DNA of 26,564 bases from IMG/VR virus record IMGVR_UViG_3300005859_000008, positions 1 through 26,564 of that record; one strand, written 5' to 3'. Position 1 is the first letter of the stretch. Each line of letters starts with the position of its first letter. Made by a program: the position numbers and the translations under genes. The DNA is from a virus. The notes under the pieces are model-generated. The model did not search any database and was not told the origin of the DNA. It saw nothing but the letters and a program-made list of their open reading frames with translations. This document shows, one piece after another, positions 1 to 6,350 of this stretch.

Positions 1-22
1 AATATGAATATTGTGGTCTAGG

Positions 23-145
23 AAATTCCTAAATTCCTAAATTCCTAATTTCCTAAATTCCTAAGTTCCTAAATTCCTAAATTCCTAATTTCCTAAATTC
101 CTAAATTAGGAAGTTCCTAAATTAGGAAATTCCTAAATTCCAATT
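23..145. repeat. Terminal tandem repeat array of rudivirus type
   Basis: Tandem copies of an 8-bp unit (AAATTCCT; AATTTAGG on the other strand) fill this stretch. There is a higher-order 40-bp period: 31-70 and 71-110 are identical over their first 34 bases. From 104 on, both orientations are mixed (TTAGGAAGTTCCTAA), giving short palindromes. SIRV-type rudivirus genomes carry the same AATTTAGG unit, repeated, in their inverted terminal repeats, as I recall. This suggests the window begins at or within a few bases of a linear genome end. The matching copy at the other end is not in the window. Confidence 0.8.
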
Positions 146-478
146 TTGCTCCTTTTTTGCAAAAATTAATTAAATTTCGCACTAAAATTAATAAATTGGA
201 AATTCCTATTTTCCAAAATTCCAAAATTCCAAATAATTGTACATCTTGGAATAATATTCCTAAATTGAGAAATATTGGAAATTGCTAACTTCCAATTAAT
301 CTGTCATTTTGCAATAAAAAGTTAAAAAATTGGAAATTCCAAAATTTGGAATAATTTATCATCTCCAAATTTAAATTGGAGAAGTTTATAATATTGGAAA
401 ATTGGAAATTTGGAATAATTTGTCATCTGGAGATATTAATAGTTAATAGCTTTTAATTTGAAAATTAATAACTTTCCA

Positions 479-530
479 GAACCAAAACTCCAATTAAAAG
501 CTGCAAAGTTACTAAACATATTTGAGAGTT
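479..530. repeat. 52-bp direct repeat, copy 1
   Basis: It starts GAACCAAAACT and ends ACTAAACATATTTGAGAGTT. It is repeated 97 bases downstream at 576-627 with the same length and about ten mismatches, mostly in the middle. Both copies are preceded by similar CTTTC-containing sequence. It may be a recombination or protein-binding repeat within the terminal region. Confidence 0.65.
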
Positions 531-575
531 CTTTAAATTAGAGAGTTATAAGTTATTAAATTTTATAGCTTTCGG

Positions 576-627
576 GAACCAAAACTACAGTTTAAAGTTA
601 TATAGTTACTAAACATATTTGGAAGTT
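576..627. repeat. 52-bp direct repeat, copy 2
   Basis: Second copy of the repeat at 479-530. It shares GAACCAAAACT at the start and AGTTACTAAACATATTTG near the end, and aligns without gaps. Confidence 0.65.
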
Positions 628-705
628 ATTATATTTCTCCAGTTAGGATTTTTTGCGTTTGGAGCTGGAGAAATTGGAAGTTTAGAAAGAAAGATTTAAA
701 TAGCA

Positions 706-747
706 GGAGAAAGCATTTTTTATATGTAGTGAGGAGTATCTTTCTCC
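706..747. other. Stem-loop GGAGAAAG / CTTTCTCC followed by T-rich tract
   Basis: GGAGAAAG at 706-713 pairs perfectly with CTTTCTCC at 740-747, leaving a 26-base loop. A TATA-like GATTTAAATA lies just upstream (693-702), and a long T-rich stretch (748-770) follows. No ORF follows. It may be a short structured transcript, a terminator hairpin or a protein-binding site. Confidence 0.4.
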
Positions 748-1576
748 TTTTTATTATTTTTTTATTTTTATTATTACCATTATAGAAAAAATATATTAAT
801 ATATTATTATAGTTTGTTAATTTATAAGTTTGTAAATTATGCAGCTATGTAATTTGCATATTATATAATTTGTTAATTATCATATTGCATAACTATGTAG
901 TTAGTAAATTATTATATTATAAGTTATAAGTTAATAGTTATAGTCAGATCCAAAATAGGTTATTTTACGCAATTTTACCGTTCGTAAACAATTTTTCTCT
1001 TCTAGAACGAGATAAATTGGAGGAATAAAAATAAGTTGTTTTTATGAACCATAATTTGCATATTTTAAAAATTTCAAGTTATGTAATTACAATTTTCAGT
1101 TTTATTTAGCAGGAGCTAAAGAAATTGGAGTAAAAGGATCAGAAATAAAAGTCACAAAACTACAAAGATAAAAAGACAAAGAAAACTTTAAATATAGGTT
1201 TTGACATACATTAATTTGAGAAAGAAAGAAAGCCCGCACTCTGGCTCGTTTTTCTCCTTTTCCAAATAAAAATACAAAGCTTAGCCAATTTGGAATTATC
1301 TCGTTTTTCTCATAAAAATGTAAAAAACAATAATTGCGAAAAAAATGTAATTTTTGAGAAATTTGAAATTTGTAAATTTTTCCAAAAAAACGAAATAATT
1401 CATATTTGTGAAAAAAATGAAAAAATGAAGAAAATTGGAATTTTCAGATTTTCTATGCAGGTTTGAGAGAAATTGGAAATGATGTCGAAAGTTTGAGATT
1501 TTTAAAAGTATAAAGATAAAAAGCTAAAGAAAACTTTATAAAGGAGGAGATGTACAAAGTATAATTGGGGAAAAAT

Positions 1577-1822
1577 ATGATAACACAAAGTTTAAAAATT
1601 TCACAAGAACAAGCTAAGTCAATAAAACAATTAGCCCAGTTTTTTGGTAATTGGGCCGAATTTGAATATGCAGGTATAATATTTGAGTTTTGGATAATGA
1701 AGATGCCGATAAACAATGATAATGAAAAAATTGGTGAAGAAAATGTTTATGGGATAATTTGTAAGAGTTCTTGTAACAATTCGTTATGGTTTGAAATACA
1801 ACATCAGAGTTACTTTGATTAA
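1577..1822 (+). CDS. Small protein of unknown function (81 aa)
   Basis: I do not recognise this protein. It starts with a polar helix-forming stretch (residues 1-25), followed by an aromatic and hydrophobic middle (AGIIFEFWIMKM) and a C-terminal half containing one Cys in KSSC and ending QHQSYFD. The ATG at 1577 is preferred over an in-frame TTG at 1565 because the TTG is part of ATTGGGGAAAAAT, a leader also seen before the genes at 2046 and 3064. A TATA element (ACTTTATAAAGG) lies near 1534, and a strong T-rich terminator follows at 1823. It is the outermost gene of the window, where rudiviruses keep variable host-interaction genes, so a host-takeover role is possible but inferred only from position. 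Confidence 0.65.
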   Translation: MITQSLKISQEQAKSIKQLAQFFGNWAEFEYAGIIFEFWIMKMPINNDNEKIGEENVYGIICKSSCNNSLWFEIQHQSYFD

Positions 1823-1854
1823 ACTATTTTTTTTATTTTTTCTTATTTTTCTCC
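1823..1854 (+). terminator. T-rich terminator after the first gene
   Basis: Runs of T interrupted by single A or C, ending TTTTTCTCC, start directly after the stop codon at 1822. Poly-T tracts of this kind serve as terminators in Sulfolobales. Similar T-rich tracts follow most genes of the left island (2364-2407, 3240-3252, 3746-3751). Confidence 0.6.
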
Positions 1855-1920
1855 ATACTATTTCTTATTTTACAATTTAGCCAAGATTATCGGTATTTTT
1901 TTTCAGTTTTATGATAAAAA

Positions 1921-2010
1921 TACAAAGCAGGTTAAAATTGTAAGATATTGTTAGTAACATTAAAGAAAATGAAAGATAGAGATGTAAAAAGCTAAAGAAA
2001 AATTTATATA
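1921..2010 (+). repeat. 90-bp upstream promoter cassette, copy 1
   Basis: It begins TACAAAGCAG and ends in the TATA box AATTTATATA. It aligns without gaps to 2939-3028 and 3361-3450, with roughly 75-80 % identity by eye. It lies just upstream of the gene at 2046. The best-conserved parts are the first ten bases, a GAAAGATAGAGATG-like core and the A-rich stretch leading into TATA. The core is probably a BRE/activator region for early transcription. Confidence 0.7.
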
Positions 2011-2045
2011 TGTGTTTTGACATAATGTATATTGGGGAAAACAAA

Positions 2046-2363
2046 ATGAACGTGCAAAACAAACAAGAAAAAGAATTAAATGAAAAGGTAAATCAAATAT
2101 TGGAAAAGGTAAAGGAGGAGGGTGAAATTTTTTTAGTTACCCTTACTCCTGAGCAGTTGAGAAGTACTGGATTTGAAGAAGATGAGGACTTCTGGAATTT
2201 CGAATATGTATTCATATATGTTCAATATGACGGAGTATACAAGATAAAGTACGAATTTAACGGTGACCCGTCAAATGTACTGTATGAAACTATAGACGAT
2301 ATAGGAAGTTTCAAAGATTTTGTAGAAGTTTTGAAGAAATATCTTAGTTTCAGAAAATATTGA
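2046..2363 (+). CDS. Small acidic protein, candidate host-takeover or anti-CRISPR factor (105 aa)
   Basis: I recognise no family. Residues 1-30 form a charged helix rich in K and E. A strand (EIFLVTLT) follows, then the acidic, aromatic segment EEDEDFWNFEYVFIYVQYDG, a strand pair and a C-terminal helix ending in KKYLSFRKY. The start at 2046 is chosen because an upstream in-frame ATG at 2010 lies inside the TATA box; the real start follows the leader ATTGGGGAAAACAAA. Size, acidity and location near the genome end resemble the AcrID1-type anti-CRISPR proteins of rudiviruses, and the FW-FEY aromatic cluster is vaguely similar. I cannot show homology, so this role is a hypothesis. It has its own cassette promoter and a T-rich terminator. 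Confidence 0.75.
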   Translation: MNVQNKQEKELNEKVNQILEKVKEEGEIFLVTLTPEQLRSTGFEEDEDFWNFEYVFIYVQYDGVYKIKYEFNGDPSNVLYETIDDIGSFKDFVEVLKKYLSFRKY

Positions 2364-2407
2364 TTTTTTTATTTTCTCCAATTTTTTTTAGCTTATTTTT
2401 TTCTTTT
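2364..2407 (+). terminator. T-rich terminator
   Basis: T-tracts with TTTTCTCC directly follow the stop at 2363, similar to 1823-1854. Confidence 0.5.
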
Positions 2408-2526
2408 TGAGTTTCTATTTCCCCAATTTCATTTTCCAAATTAGCCTAAACTCTGGAAAATTTTTCTCAGTTTCCAAATACTAATTGTAAATGTATAAAA
2501 ATTGTAGACACAAAGATAAAGATGTC

Positions 2527-2538
2527 TTTAAATTTGTC
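2527..2538 (+). promoter_or_regulatory. TATA-GTC promoter for the zinc-binding gene at 2570
   Basis: TTTAAATTT is followed directly by GTC, the rudivirus promoter signature. The ATG lies 34 bases after the G of GTC, leaving room for a short leader with a GTGA ribosome-binding site at 2560. Confidence 0.65.
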
Positions 2539-2569
2539 GTAAGATATATTTTGTTTTTAGTGATTTTAG

Positions 2570-2827
2570 ATGGTCTTAACTAAAAAGATAGAAAAAGTTG
2601 AGACATATTTTTGTGAAAAATGTGGTAAAAAATTATTAGAAAAATTGTCAAACAAAAATAATATAATTTATAACGGTTGTGACCATTACATTTGGTATAT
2701 TCTTCCATATGATTATTATCAACAACAATCGATTGTGGAAGGTAAGAAGTATGTGGAATGGCTGAAGAAAAATAAAGAGTTAATGGTCCAAAGTGGAAAA
2801 GAAGTATATTTTCTGATGAAAAAGTAA
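2570..2827 (+). CDS. C3H zinc-ribbon small protein, paralog 1 (85 aa)
   Basis: Residues 15-18 are CEKC, and residues 37-39 are CDH followed by Tyr. This gives a C-x2-C...C-x-H pattern expected to bind one zinc ion. The C-terminal half carries YVEWLKKN and a hydrophobic end, VYFLMKK. The genes at 3482 and 4791 encode relatives in which the second motif falls at exactly the same residues (37-40, C-[DE]-H-Y). The family is unknown to me. Small zinc proteins near rudivirus ends are plausible transcription regulators or inhibitors of host machinery, but that is inference. The start is set by the promoter at 2527 and a GTGA site seven bases upstream. Confidence 0.8.
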   Translation: MVLTKKIEKVETYFCEKCGKKLLEKLSNKNNIIYNGCDHYIWYILPYDYYQQQSIVEGKKYVEWLKKNKELMVQSGKEVYFLMKK

Positions 2828-2938
2828 TTATAGTTTTTTAATTTCTAATTTGTAAATTCAGAATTTGCATATTTGCAGTTGTTAATTTCCTAATTTTGGA
2901 AAAATTGTATAGAGTTTTTCTCAGTTTACAATTCGAAA

Positions 2939-3028
2939 TACAAAGCAGGTCAAAATTGTTCATTAACGTTAATGACGTTAAAAATAACGAAAGATAAAAA
3001 GGTGAAAAGATAGAGATAAATTTATAAA
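2939..3028 (+). repeat. 90-bp upstream promoter cassette, copy 2
   Basis: Starts TACAAAGCAGG and ends in TATA box AATTTATAAA, upstream of the HTH gene at 3064. It aligns without gaps to 1921-2010 and 3361-3450. It also contains the perfect palindrome at 2961-2974. Confidence 0.7.
2961..2974. promoter_or_regulatory. Perfect 14-bp palindrome CATTAACGTTAATG, candidate operator
   Basis: The sequence equals its own reverse complement. It sits about 50 bases upstream of the TATA box of the HTH gene at 3064, so it could be that regulator's own operator. The equivalent places in the other two cassettes keep only half-site traces (AACATTAA near 1957 and AATGTTAA near 3397). Confidence 0.4.
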
Positions 3029-3063
3029 GGGGCAATTACATATGTTATATTGGGGATAAAAAA

Positions 3064-3231
3064 ATGAAAACAATAAATGTGAATGGGACAAAATATTACA
3101 TACAAACAAAAGATGATTTAATAAGTTTAGTTCATCAGTTGGTAAAACAAGGCTATTCGGTACAACAGATTGCAAAATTATTAGATGTAACCGAAAGAAC
3201 CGTAAGAAAATATTTAAATGACTGCTGGTAA
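3064..3231 (+). CDS. Small helix-turn-helix DNA-binding protein (55 aa)
   Basis: Residues 1-14 form a beta-hairpin-like start (INVNGTKYYIQT). They are followed by a helix (DDLISLVHQLVKQG) and a clear HTH: YSVQQIAKLLDVTERTVRKYL, residues about 31-51, matching the pattern of homeodomain-like/MerR-type HTH folds. A DNA-binding regulator acting in the host cell is very likely. Rudiviruses carry small regulators of about this size (a 55-56 aa class), although the known SvtR is ribbon-helix-helix, so this is a different fold. The ATG follows the leader ATTGGGGATAAAAAA. The gene stands alone between its cassette promoter and a T-rich terminator near 3240. The palindrome at 2961 may be its target. 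Confidence 0.85.
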   Translation: MKTINVNGTKYYIQTKDDLISLVHQLVKQGYSVQQIAKLLDVTERTVRKYLNDCW

Positions 3232-3360
3232 GTTAGTTATTTTTTTATTTTCCAAATTTCAAGTTATCAATTTTTTATTTTCTAGTTCTACTTTTTCTCA
3301 TTTTTCAATTTACTATTTAGCCAAGATTATGGAGAATTTTTTTCAAGTTTGAGATAAAAT

Positions 3361-3450
3361 TACAAAGCAGTTAGAAAATACAAGATAACGACAGTAATGT
3401 TAAAGAAAACGAGAGATAGAGATGTAAAAAGACAAAGAAAAATTTAAATA
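3361..3450 (+). repeat. 90-bp upstream promoter cassette, copy 3
   Basis: Starts TACAAAGCAG and ends in TATA box AATTTAAATA, upstream of the zinc-binding gene at 3482. It is closest to copy 1: about 73 of 90 positions are identical by hand count, with no gaps. Confidence 0.7.
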
Positions 3451-3481
3451 TGAGAGAAGGGATAATATAAATTGAGGAGAA

Positions 3482-3745
3482 ATGATAGAAAGGGTAAGAA
3501 CAAAAGATTCAGTTATATATAAATGTGTAGGTTGTAATAAAGTTCTAGGAGAATTAACTGACGTTGGAGAGGTAATTGTAAAGCCAAGTTGTGAACATTA
3601 CAGATGGATAGAAAGTTCAAGCGAATGTTATTATTATATGCTTCCTGGATGTGGAAGAAGTTATATAAGATGGTTAAAGGAGAATTATGTTTTAAAGCTG
3701 GAGTCTCCAGGAACTGTTTTTCTTTTAATTCCAAGACAAAGTTAA
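3482..3745 (+). CDS. C3H zinc-ribbon small protein, paralog 2 (87 aa)
   Basis: CVGC at residues 15-18 and CEHY at 37-40 fall at exactly the same positions as in the 85-aa paralog at 2570. The C-terminal part repeats the family pattern: YIRWLKEN, then a Ser/Pro turn and the hydrophobic end TVFLLIPRQS. Additional Cys residues in SECYYYM and PGCGRS may give a second metal site or a disulfide. The ATG follows the good ribosome-binding site GAGGAG. The function is unknown; probable zinc binding is what the sequence supports. It is a single gene with its own cassette promoter. Confidence 0.8.
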   Translation: MIERVRTKDSVIYKCVGCNKVLGELTDVGEVIVKPSCEHYRWIESSSECYYYMLPGCGRSYIRWLKENYVLKLESPGTVFLLIPRQS

Positions 3746-4035
3746 TTTTTTTATTTCAAGTTTTCAATTTCTAGTTCTTAATTTTTAATTTATAAATTAG
3801 CTAAGATTATGGACAATTTTTCTCCTTCTCCAAATAAAAATACAAAGATGATAAAAACTAATTTACAATATGAGTAATATTGCATATTGGACGTTTGAAA
3901 ACTGTAAAACTGCAGTTTTTTGGGTCTTTTTGATAATTTTCTTCTAGATACAAGGAGGAGAGAAAGTGGAGATGAAGAGATAAAGAGAGTTTTATATTTG
4001 TCATAAAGAATATGTAATTTTAGGGGGATAAAAAG
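3746..4035. other. 290-bp intergenic region with partial cassette
   Basis: No ORF is seen. It contains a T-rich stretch after the stop at 3745, the phrases TTAGCTAAGATTATGGA and AAATACAAAG that recur in the other upstream cassettes, and at 3956-3985 a purine-rich stretch leading to the TATA-GTC promoter at 3991. Confidence 0.5.
3991..4002 (+). promoter_or_regulatory. TATA-GTC promoter of the four-gene operon 4036-5343
   Basis: TTTATATTT is followed directly by GTC. The ATG at 4036 is 34 bases beyond, preceded by GGGGG as a ribosome-binding site. The same TATATTTGTCATAAAG phrase recurs before the gene at 7204. Confidence 0.65.
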
Positions 4036-4599
4036 ATGGGAAATTTAAGAGTTCAAGTTCAATATAAAGATGGAAAATACCCTTACTTTTTCGATAAGGA
4101 ACTAAATATAACTGGAATAGGTTCTAGAAATAAAGGTAGAGCTATTTATACGAGTGGAAAATTGGTTAAAGAAGAAAATGGAAAAAGTTATATGGATTTT
4201 GAACAGATTAGTCCAATAACAGTAAAATTACAAAATGCTAAAATAACGGTTACACAGTCAGGAACTTTAGTAATAAAACCAGAAGAAAGTTCAACACTTT
4301 ATGTTGTAGAAATTCCAGGCGGATATAGGGGAAGTCCTACTACTGAAATTCTATATGGAGATTGCCAAAAGACTAGTATATTAATGTCTCCTGCTGGAAG
4401 TTTAGGCGTTATAGAACATCTTTGGTGTAATGGAAATGCAGAATTTTTGTACAGTATTTCTGGTAGAACTAGAACTGCTGGATTTGAAAATTTAATTGAA
4501 TTATTTGGAGAAAATTTGAATGGAAGAATAATGATAAAAGATGGAAATGTTAAAGTAATTTATGATGAGGAATTAGATAAATTACTAAACGATTCTTAG
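4036..4599 (+). CDS. Beta-rich protein of unknown function (187 aa)
   Basis: I do not recognise the family. The sequence alternates polar and hydrophobic residues (NLRVQVQYKDGKYPYFF, ITVKLQNAKITVTQSGTLVI), typical of an all-beta fold. A Gly/Pro-rich centre follows (EIPGGYRGSPTTEILYGDC), then two Cys (GDC, LWCNG) and a short C-terminal helix. No signal peptide or membrane segment is present. It is the first gene of an apparent operon: a GGAGGGG site follows its stop, and genes at 4612, 4791 and 5032 follow tightly. A soluble beta-sandwich binding protein fits; no specific role can be given. Confidence 0.8.
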   Translation: MGNLRVQVQYKDGKYPYFFDKELNITGIGSRNKGRAIYTSGKLVKEENGKSYMDFEQISPITVKLQNAKITVTQSGTLVIKPEESSTLYVVEIPGGYRGSPTTEILYGDCQKTSILMSPAGSLGVIEHLWCNGNAEFLYSISGRTRTAGFENLIELFGENLNGRIMIKDGNVKVIYDEELDKLLNDS

Positions 4600-4611
4600 G
4601 AGGGGAAGAAA

Positions 4612-4791
4612 ATGACATTAACAAAAGAACAAAAAGAAATTTTGGAAAGAATGTATAATAGGATAGATTATATTATTCAAAAGTATAAAGAGTATTTAGA
4701 TGCTTTATCTGAATTTGATAAAAATGGAGTATTGAAAATTCATGGGAAAGTTCTTTATGTAAGAAAATTCGATAAAAAGGTGAATAAATAA
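4612..4791 (+). CDS. Small basic helical protein (59 aa)
   Basis: Not recognised. Residues 1-35 form one amphipathic, charged helix (QKEILERMYNRIDYIIQKYKEYLDAL). A short beta-like tail follows (GVLKIHGKVLYVRKF) and the end is Lys-rich. The start follows a strong ribosome-binding site, GGAGGGG, 12 bases after the preceding stop codon. The stop overlaps the next start as TAATG, so translation of the next gene is probably coupled. It may be a nucleic-acid or partner-binding accessory protein; this is inference from charge and operon position only. Confidence 0.7.
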   Translation: MTLTKEQKEILERMYNRIDYIIQKYKEYLDALSEFDKNGVLKIHGKVLYVRKFDKKVNK

Positions 4792-5018
4792 TGAATGTAA
4801 AATTAGAAAATTACGGGAATATGATAATATATAAATGTCCAAGATGTTATAGAGAATTAATAATTAAAGAGAATGGATATTTTGCATTTACTAATAATTG
4901 TGAGCATTATAAAGTTTATATATTACGTTCTAACGATATTATTCCATGCCAAAAAGATAAAAAAGAAGCCGAATTTATAGATGATAATGGATGGATGTAT
5001 GTAATTTGTAAAAAGTAA
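4791..5018 (+). CDS. C3H zinc-ribbon small protein, paralog 3 (75 aa)
   Basis: CPRC at residues 16-19 and CEHY at 37-40 place it in the same family as the genes at 2570 and 3482. It is shorter: the WLK segment is replaced by AEFIDDNG, and it ends MYVICKK. Zinc binding by three Cys and one His is the reasonable expectation. The start overlaps the previous stop (TAATG). Unlike its two paralogs, which have their own promoters, it is part of an operon, so it may be expressed at a different time. Confidence 0.8.
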   Translation: MNVKLENYGNMIIYKCPRCYRELIIKENGYFAFTNNCEHYKVYILRSNDIIPCQKDKKEAEFIDDNGWMYVICKK

Positions 5019-5031
5019 TCATGGTGAGATA

Positions 5032-5343
5032 ATGTTTCTAGATAATGAGGATGATTTACTTGGAAATGTTACAATAGAAAAACATAATGATTATTTTGAA
5101 ATTGTCTTTACGAAAAGTTACAGATGTACAATTTCAAATTATAAGGAAGGATATTGTTTAGTAGAACATATAAATAACGGCTGGCTTTCTGATGTTTATT
5201 TTATATCTTATGAAAAACTTGGAGCCAAAAATCTTGGTGAATTATTTTGTTTGTTAATGAAAAAACCAAGAGAAATTGTAAAATTGCTTACAGAGAATGA
5301 TATACCAATAGACAAACTTATTGTGAAATATTTTGATAACTAG
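5032..5343 (+). CDS. Small protein of unknown function (103 aa)
   Basis: Not recognised. It begins acidic (LDNEDDLLGN), has a beta-rich middle (VTIEKHNDYFEIVFTKSYRCTI, then GYCLVEHINNGWLSDVYFISY), and ends in helices (LGELFCLLMKKPREIVKLL). The ATG follows an ideal GGTGA site at 5023-5027, 13 bases after the preceding stop, so it closes the operon starting at 4036. No membrane segment or known motif is visible. The strand-rich start with a helical end is common among small viral inhibitors, but no function is claimed. Confidence 0.75.
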   Translation: MFLDNEDDLLGNVTIEKHNDYFEIVFTKSYRCTISNYKEGYCLVEHINNGWLSDVYFISYEKLGAKNLGELFCLLMKKPREIVKLLTENDIPIDKLIVKYFDN

Positions 5344-5352
5344 TATTGATTA

Positions 5353-5366
5353 TTTTTTTAATTGTC
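5353..5366 (+). promoter_or_regulatory. TATA-GTC promoter of the membrane protein gene at 5385
   Basis: TTTTTTTAATT followed by GTC. The ATG is 21 bases after the G, implying a leaderless or nearly leaderless transcript. Confidence 0.5.
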
Positions 5367-5384
5367 ATTTTTTAACTTTAATTT

Positions 5385-5579
5385 ATGGAATGTGAAATAT
5401 GGAAATATTTTCTTCATGGAAAGACACATGACCTTTATGGACTAATAATTCTCTTTATTCTATCTTTTATTCTTTATTTTACAGTTCAAACTGAAATTCA
5501 AAAGATAATTACAATCTTTCAGCTTATAATTATAACTGGAATTTTTGTTGATTTATGGTCTCATTGCTTCCATCATTAA
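5385..5579 (+). CDS. Small two-helix membrane protein (64 aa)
   Basis: Two hydrophobic segments are visible: about residues 18-34 (LYGLIILFILSFILYF) and 39-58 (IQKIITIFQLIIITGIFVDL), separated by a short polar loop. The N terminus is short and polar, and the C terminus ends in a His-rich SHCFHH. It should sit in the host membrane as a hairpin. Candidate roles include lysis or egress and membrane remodelling. The rudivirus pyramid protein P98 has a single N-terminal helix and a longer soluble tail, so this is not an obvious homolog. It has its own TATA-GTC promoter and converges with the minus-strand gene ending at 5602. Confidence 0.65.
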   Translation: MECEIWKYFLHGKTHDLYGLIILFILSFILYFTVQTEIQKIITIFQLIIITGIFVDLWSHCFHH

Positions 5580-5601
5580 AAAATGAAAAAAATAGATTAG
5601 C

Positions 5602-6312
5602 TTAAAATATCTTTTTTAATCTATCTACAATTTTTTCTATATCTTTTACGAGCGATTTTACAGTACTTACATCACTTTCTGGAAGTTCTAATATTAGTCT
5701 TTGTGTAACAATTTGTCCTAAATTATCTATCAGAAATTGATAGCTTTGAACAATATATGGGTCTGGAGGATAATTCACATAAATTCCAGTCTGATATTCA
5801 TATTCCACAATCTCCGTAAAATCATAAACTACAGTAAATAGATTCTGATTTAATGGAGTTACTTCCAATAATTGTCCAGATAAACTTTGTAAATTATTAA
5901 ATCCGTACTCTGGAGCTATAATTACAGAGTTTGGTGGAATTTGGAAGACAAAAGCTATAGTTCTATTGCTCAATTTATTCCTTACAATTGCTAAAGAATA
6001 AAGTGGAATATTATTCAAATTAGTTATGAAGTTTGACAAATCATTAGCAAAGTAAACCTCAGCAAATGCATTACCAAATAGATATTGTGGAATTGTATAA
6101 GTCTGTCCATTTAATGTTATTTCTGCTCCTCTGAGGAGAGATACAAGTATTGAAGAATTTGTTTTGTTTTGCATTATCCAATCTACTCTTCCTTGTGATT
6201 GATTGTATGTATAATATAGAGTCAATTTTTCATTTTGCCATAGTAAATTGGCATTTTGTGGTATAGATGTATCGACTTTGATTTGTTTTATATCTGTATA
6301 TGTTTTCCTCAT
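5602..6312 (-). CDS. Beta-rich protein, possible virion or surface protein (236 aa)
   Basis: No family recognised. It has high Asn/Gln/Thr/Tyr content and alternating hydrophobic residues throughout, and Cys is absent, as in many Sulfolobales virion proteins. A Pro-rich segment (YVNYPPDPYIVQSYQ) precedes a helical, charged C terminus (VKSLVKDIEKIVDRLKKIF) that may form a coiled coil. The start is the ATG at 6312, not the TTG nine bases further out, because it lies 27 bases from the GTC of its promoter, as at other genes here. There is no signal peptide. A virion assembly or appendage role is suggested by composition only. Confidence 0.75.
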   Translation of the reverse strand: MRKTYTDIKQIKVDTSIPQNANLLWQNEKLTLYYTYNQSQGRVDWIMQNKTNSSILVSLLRGAEITLNGQTYTIPQYLFGNAFAEVYFANDLSNFITNLNNIPLYSLAIVRNKLSNRTIAFVFQIPPNSVIIAPEYGFNNLQSLSGQLLEVTPLNQNLFTVVYDFTEIVEYEYQTGIYVNYPPDPYIVQSYQFLIDNLGQIVTQRLILELPESDVSTVKSLVKDIEKIVDRLKKIF

Positions 6313-6338
6313 TTTTATCAAAATATAATTTTAATTAT

Positions 6339-6350
6339 GACATTAAAAAG
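6339..6350 (-). promoter_or_regulatory. TATA-GTC promoter of the 236-aa gene
   Basis: On the minus strand the sequence reads CTTTTTAATGTC. The ATG at 6312 lies 27 bases downstream of the GTC. Confidence 0.55.

Larger units (their letters stand above)
146..1576. other. Gene-free terminal region, probably part of the inverted terminal repeat
   Basis: No credible ORF is present on either strand. From 150 to 430 there are many copies of TTGGAAATTCC-like words, and a TTTGGAATAATTT-TCATCT phrase appears twice (about 346 and 411). A 52-bp direct repeat follows, then promoter-like cassettes near 655-702, 1105-1196 and 1451-1541. Only the last leads into a gene. Short T-rich, TTTTTCTCC-type stretches occur at about 743 and 1250 and look like Sulfolobales terminators. 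Rudivirus inverted terminal repeats are usually one to two kb and gene-poor, which fits. Confidence 0.6.

Noticed and set aside
23-145. CRISPR array
   Set aside because: The repeats are 8-bp units in direct tandem without unique spacers; this is a terminal repeat array.
1453-1716. An 87-aa minus-strand reading frame
   Set aside because: It is antisense to the promoter cassette and to the 81-aa gene, has no promoter, and its hydrophobic composition arises from A/T-rich antisense sequence.
2010-2045. ATG at 2010 as start of the acidic gene
   Set aside because: It lies within the TATA box AATTTATATATG, so it cannot be on the message. The ATG at 2046 follows the shared leader.
2838-3175. Two minus-strand reading frames of 65 aa each
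   Set aside because: They lie opposite the 90-bp cassette and the HTH gene, which has a clear DNA-binding motif, promoter and leader. They lack promoters and are Phe/Leu/Ser-rich antisense shadows.
5385-5579. The two-helix membrane protein as the pyramid protein P98
   Set aside because: P98/C92 has one N-terminal membrane helix and a long soluble tail. This protein has two membrane helices and almost no tail.
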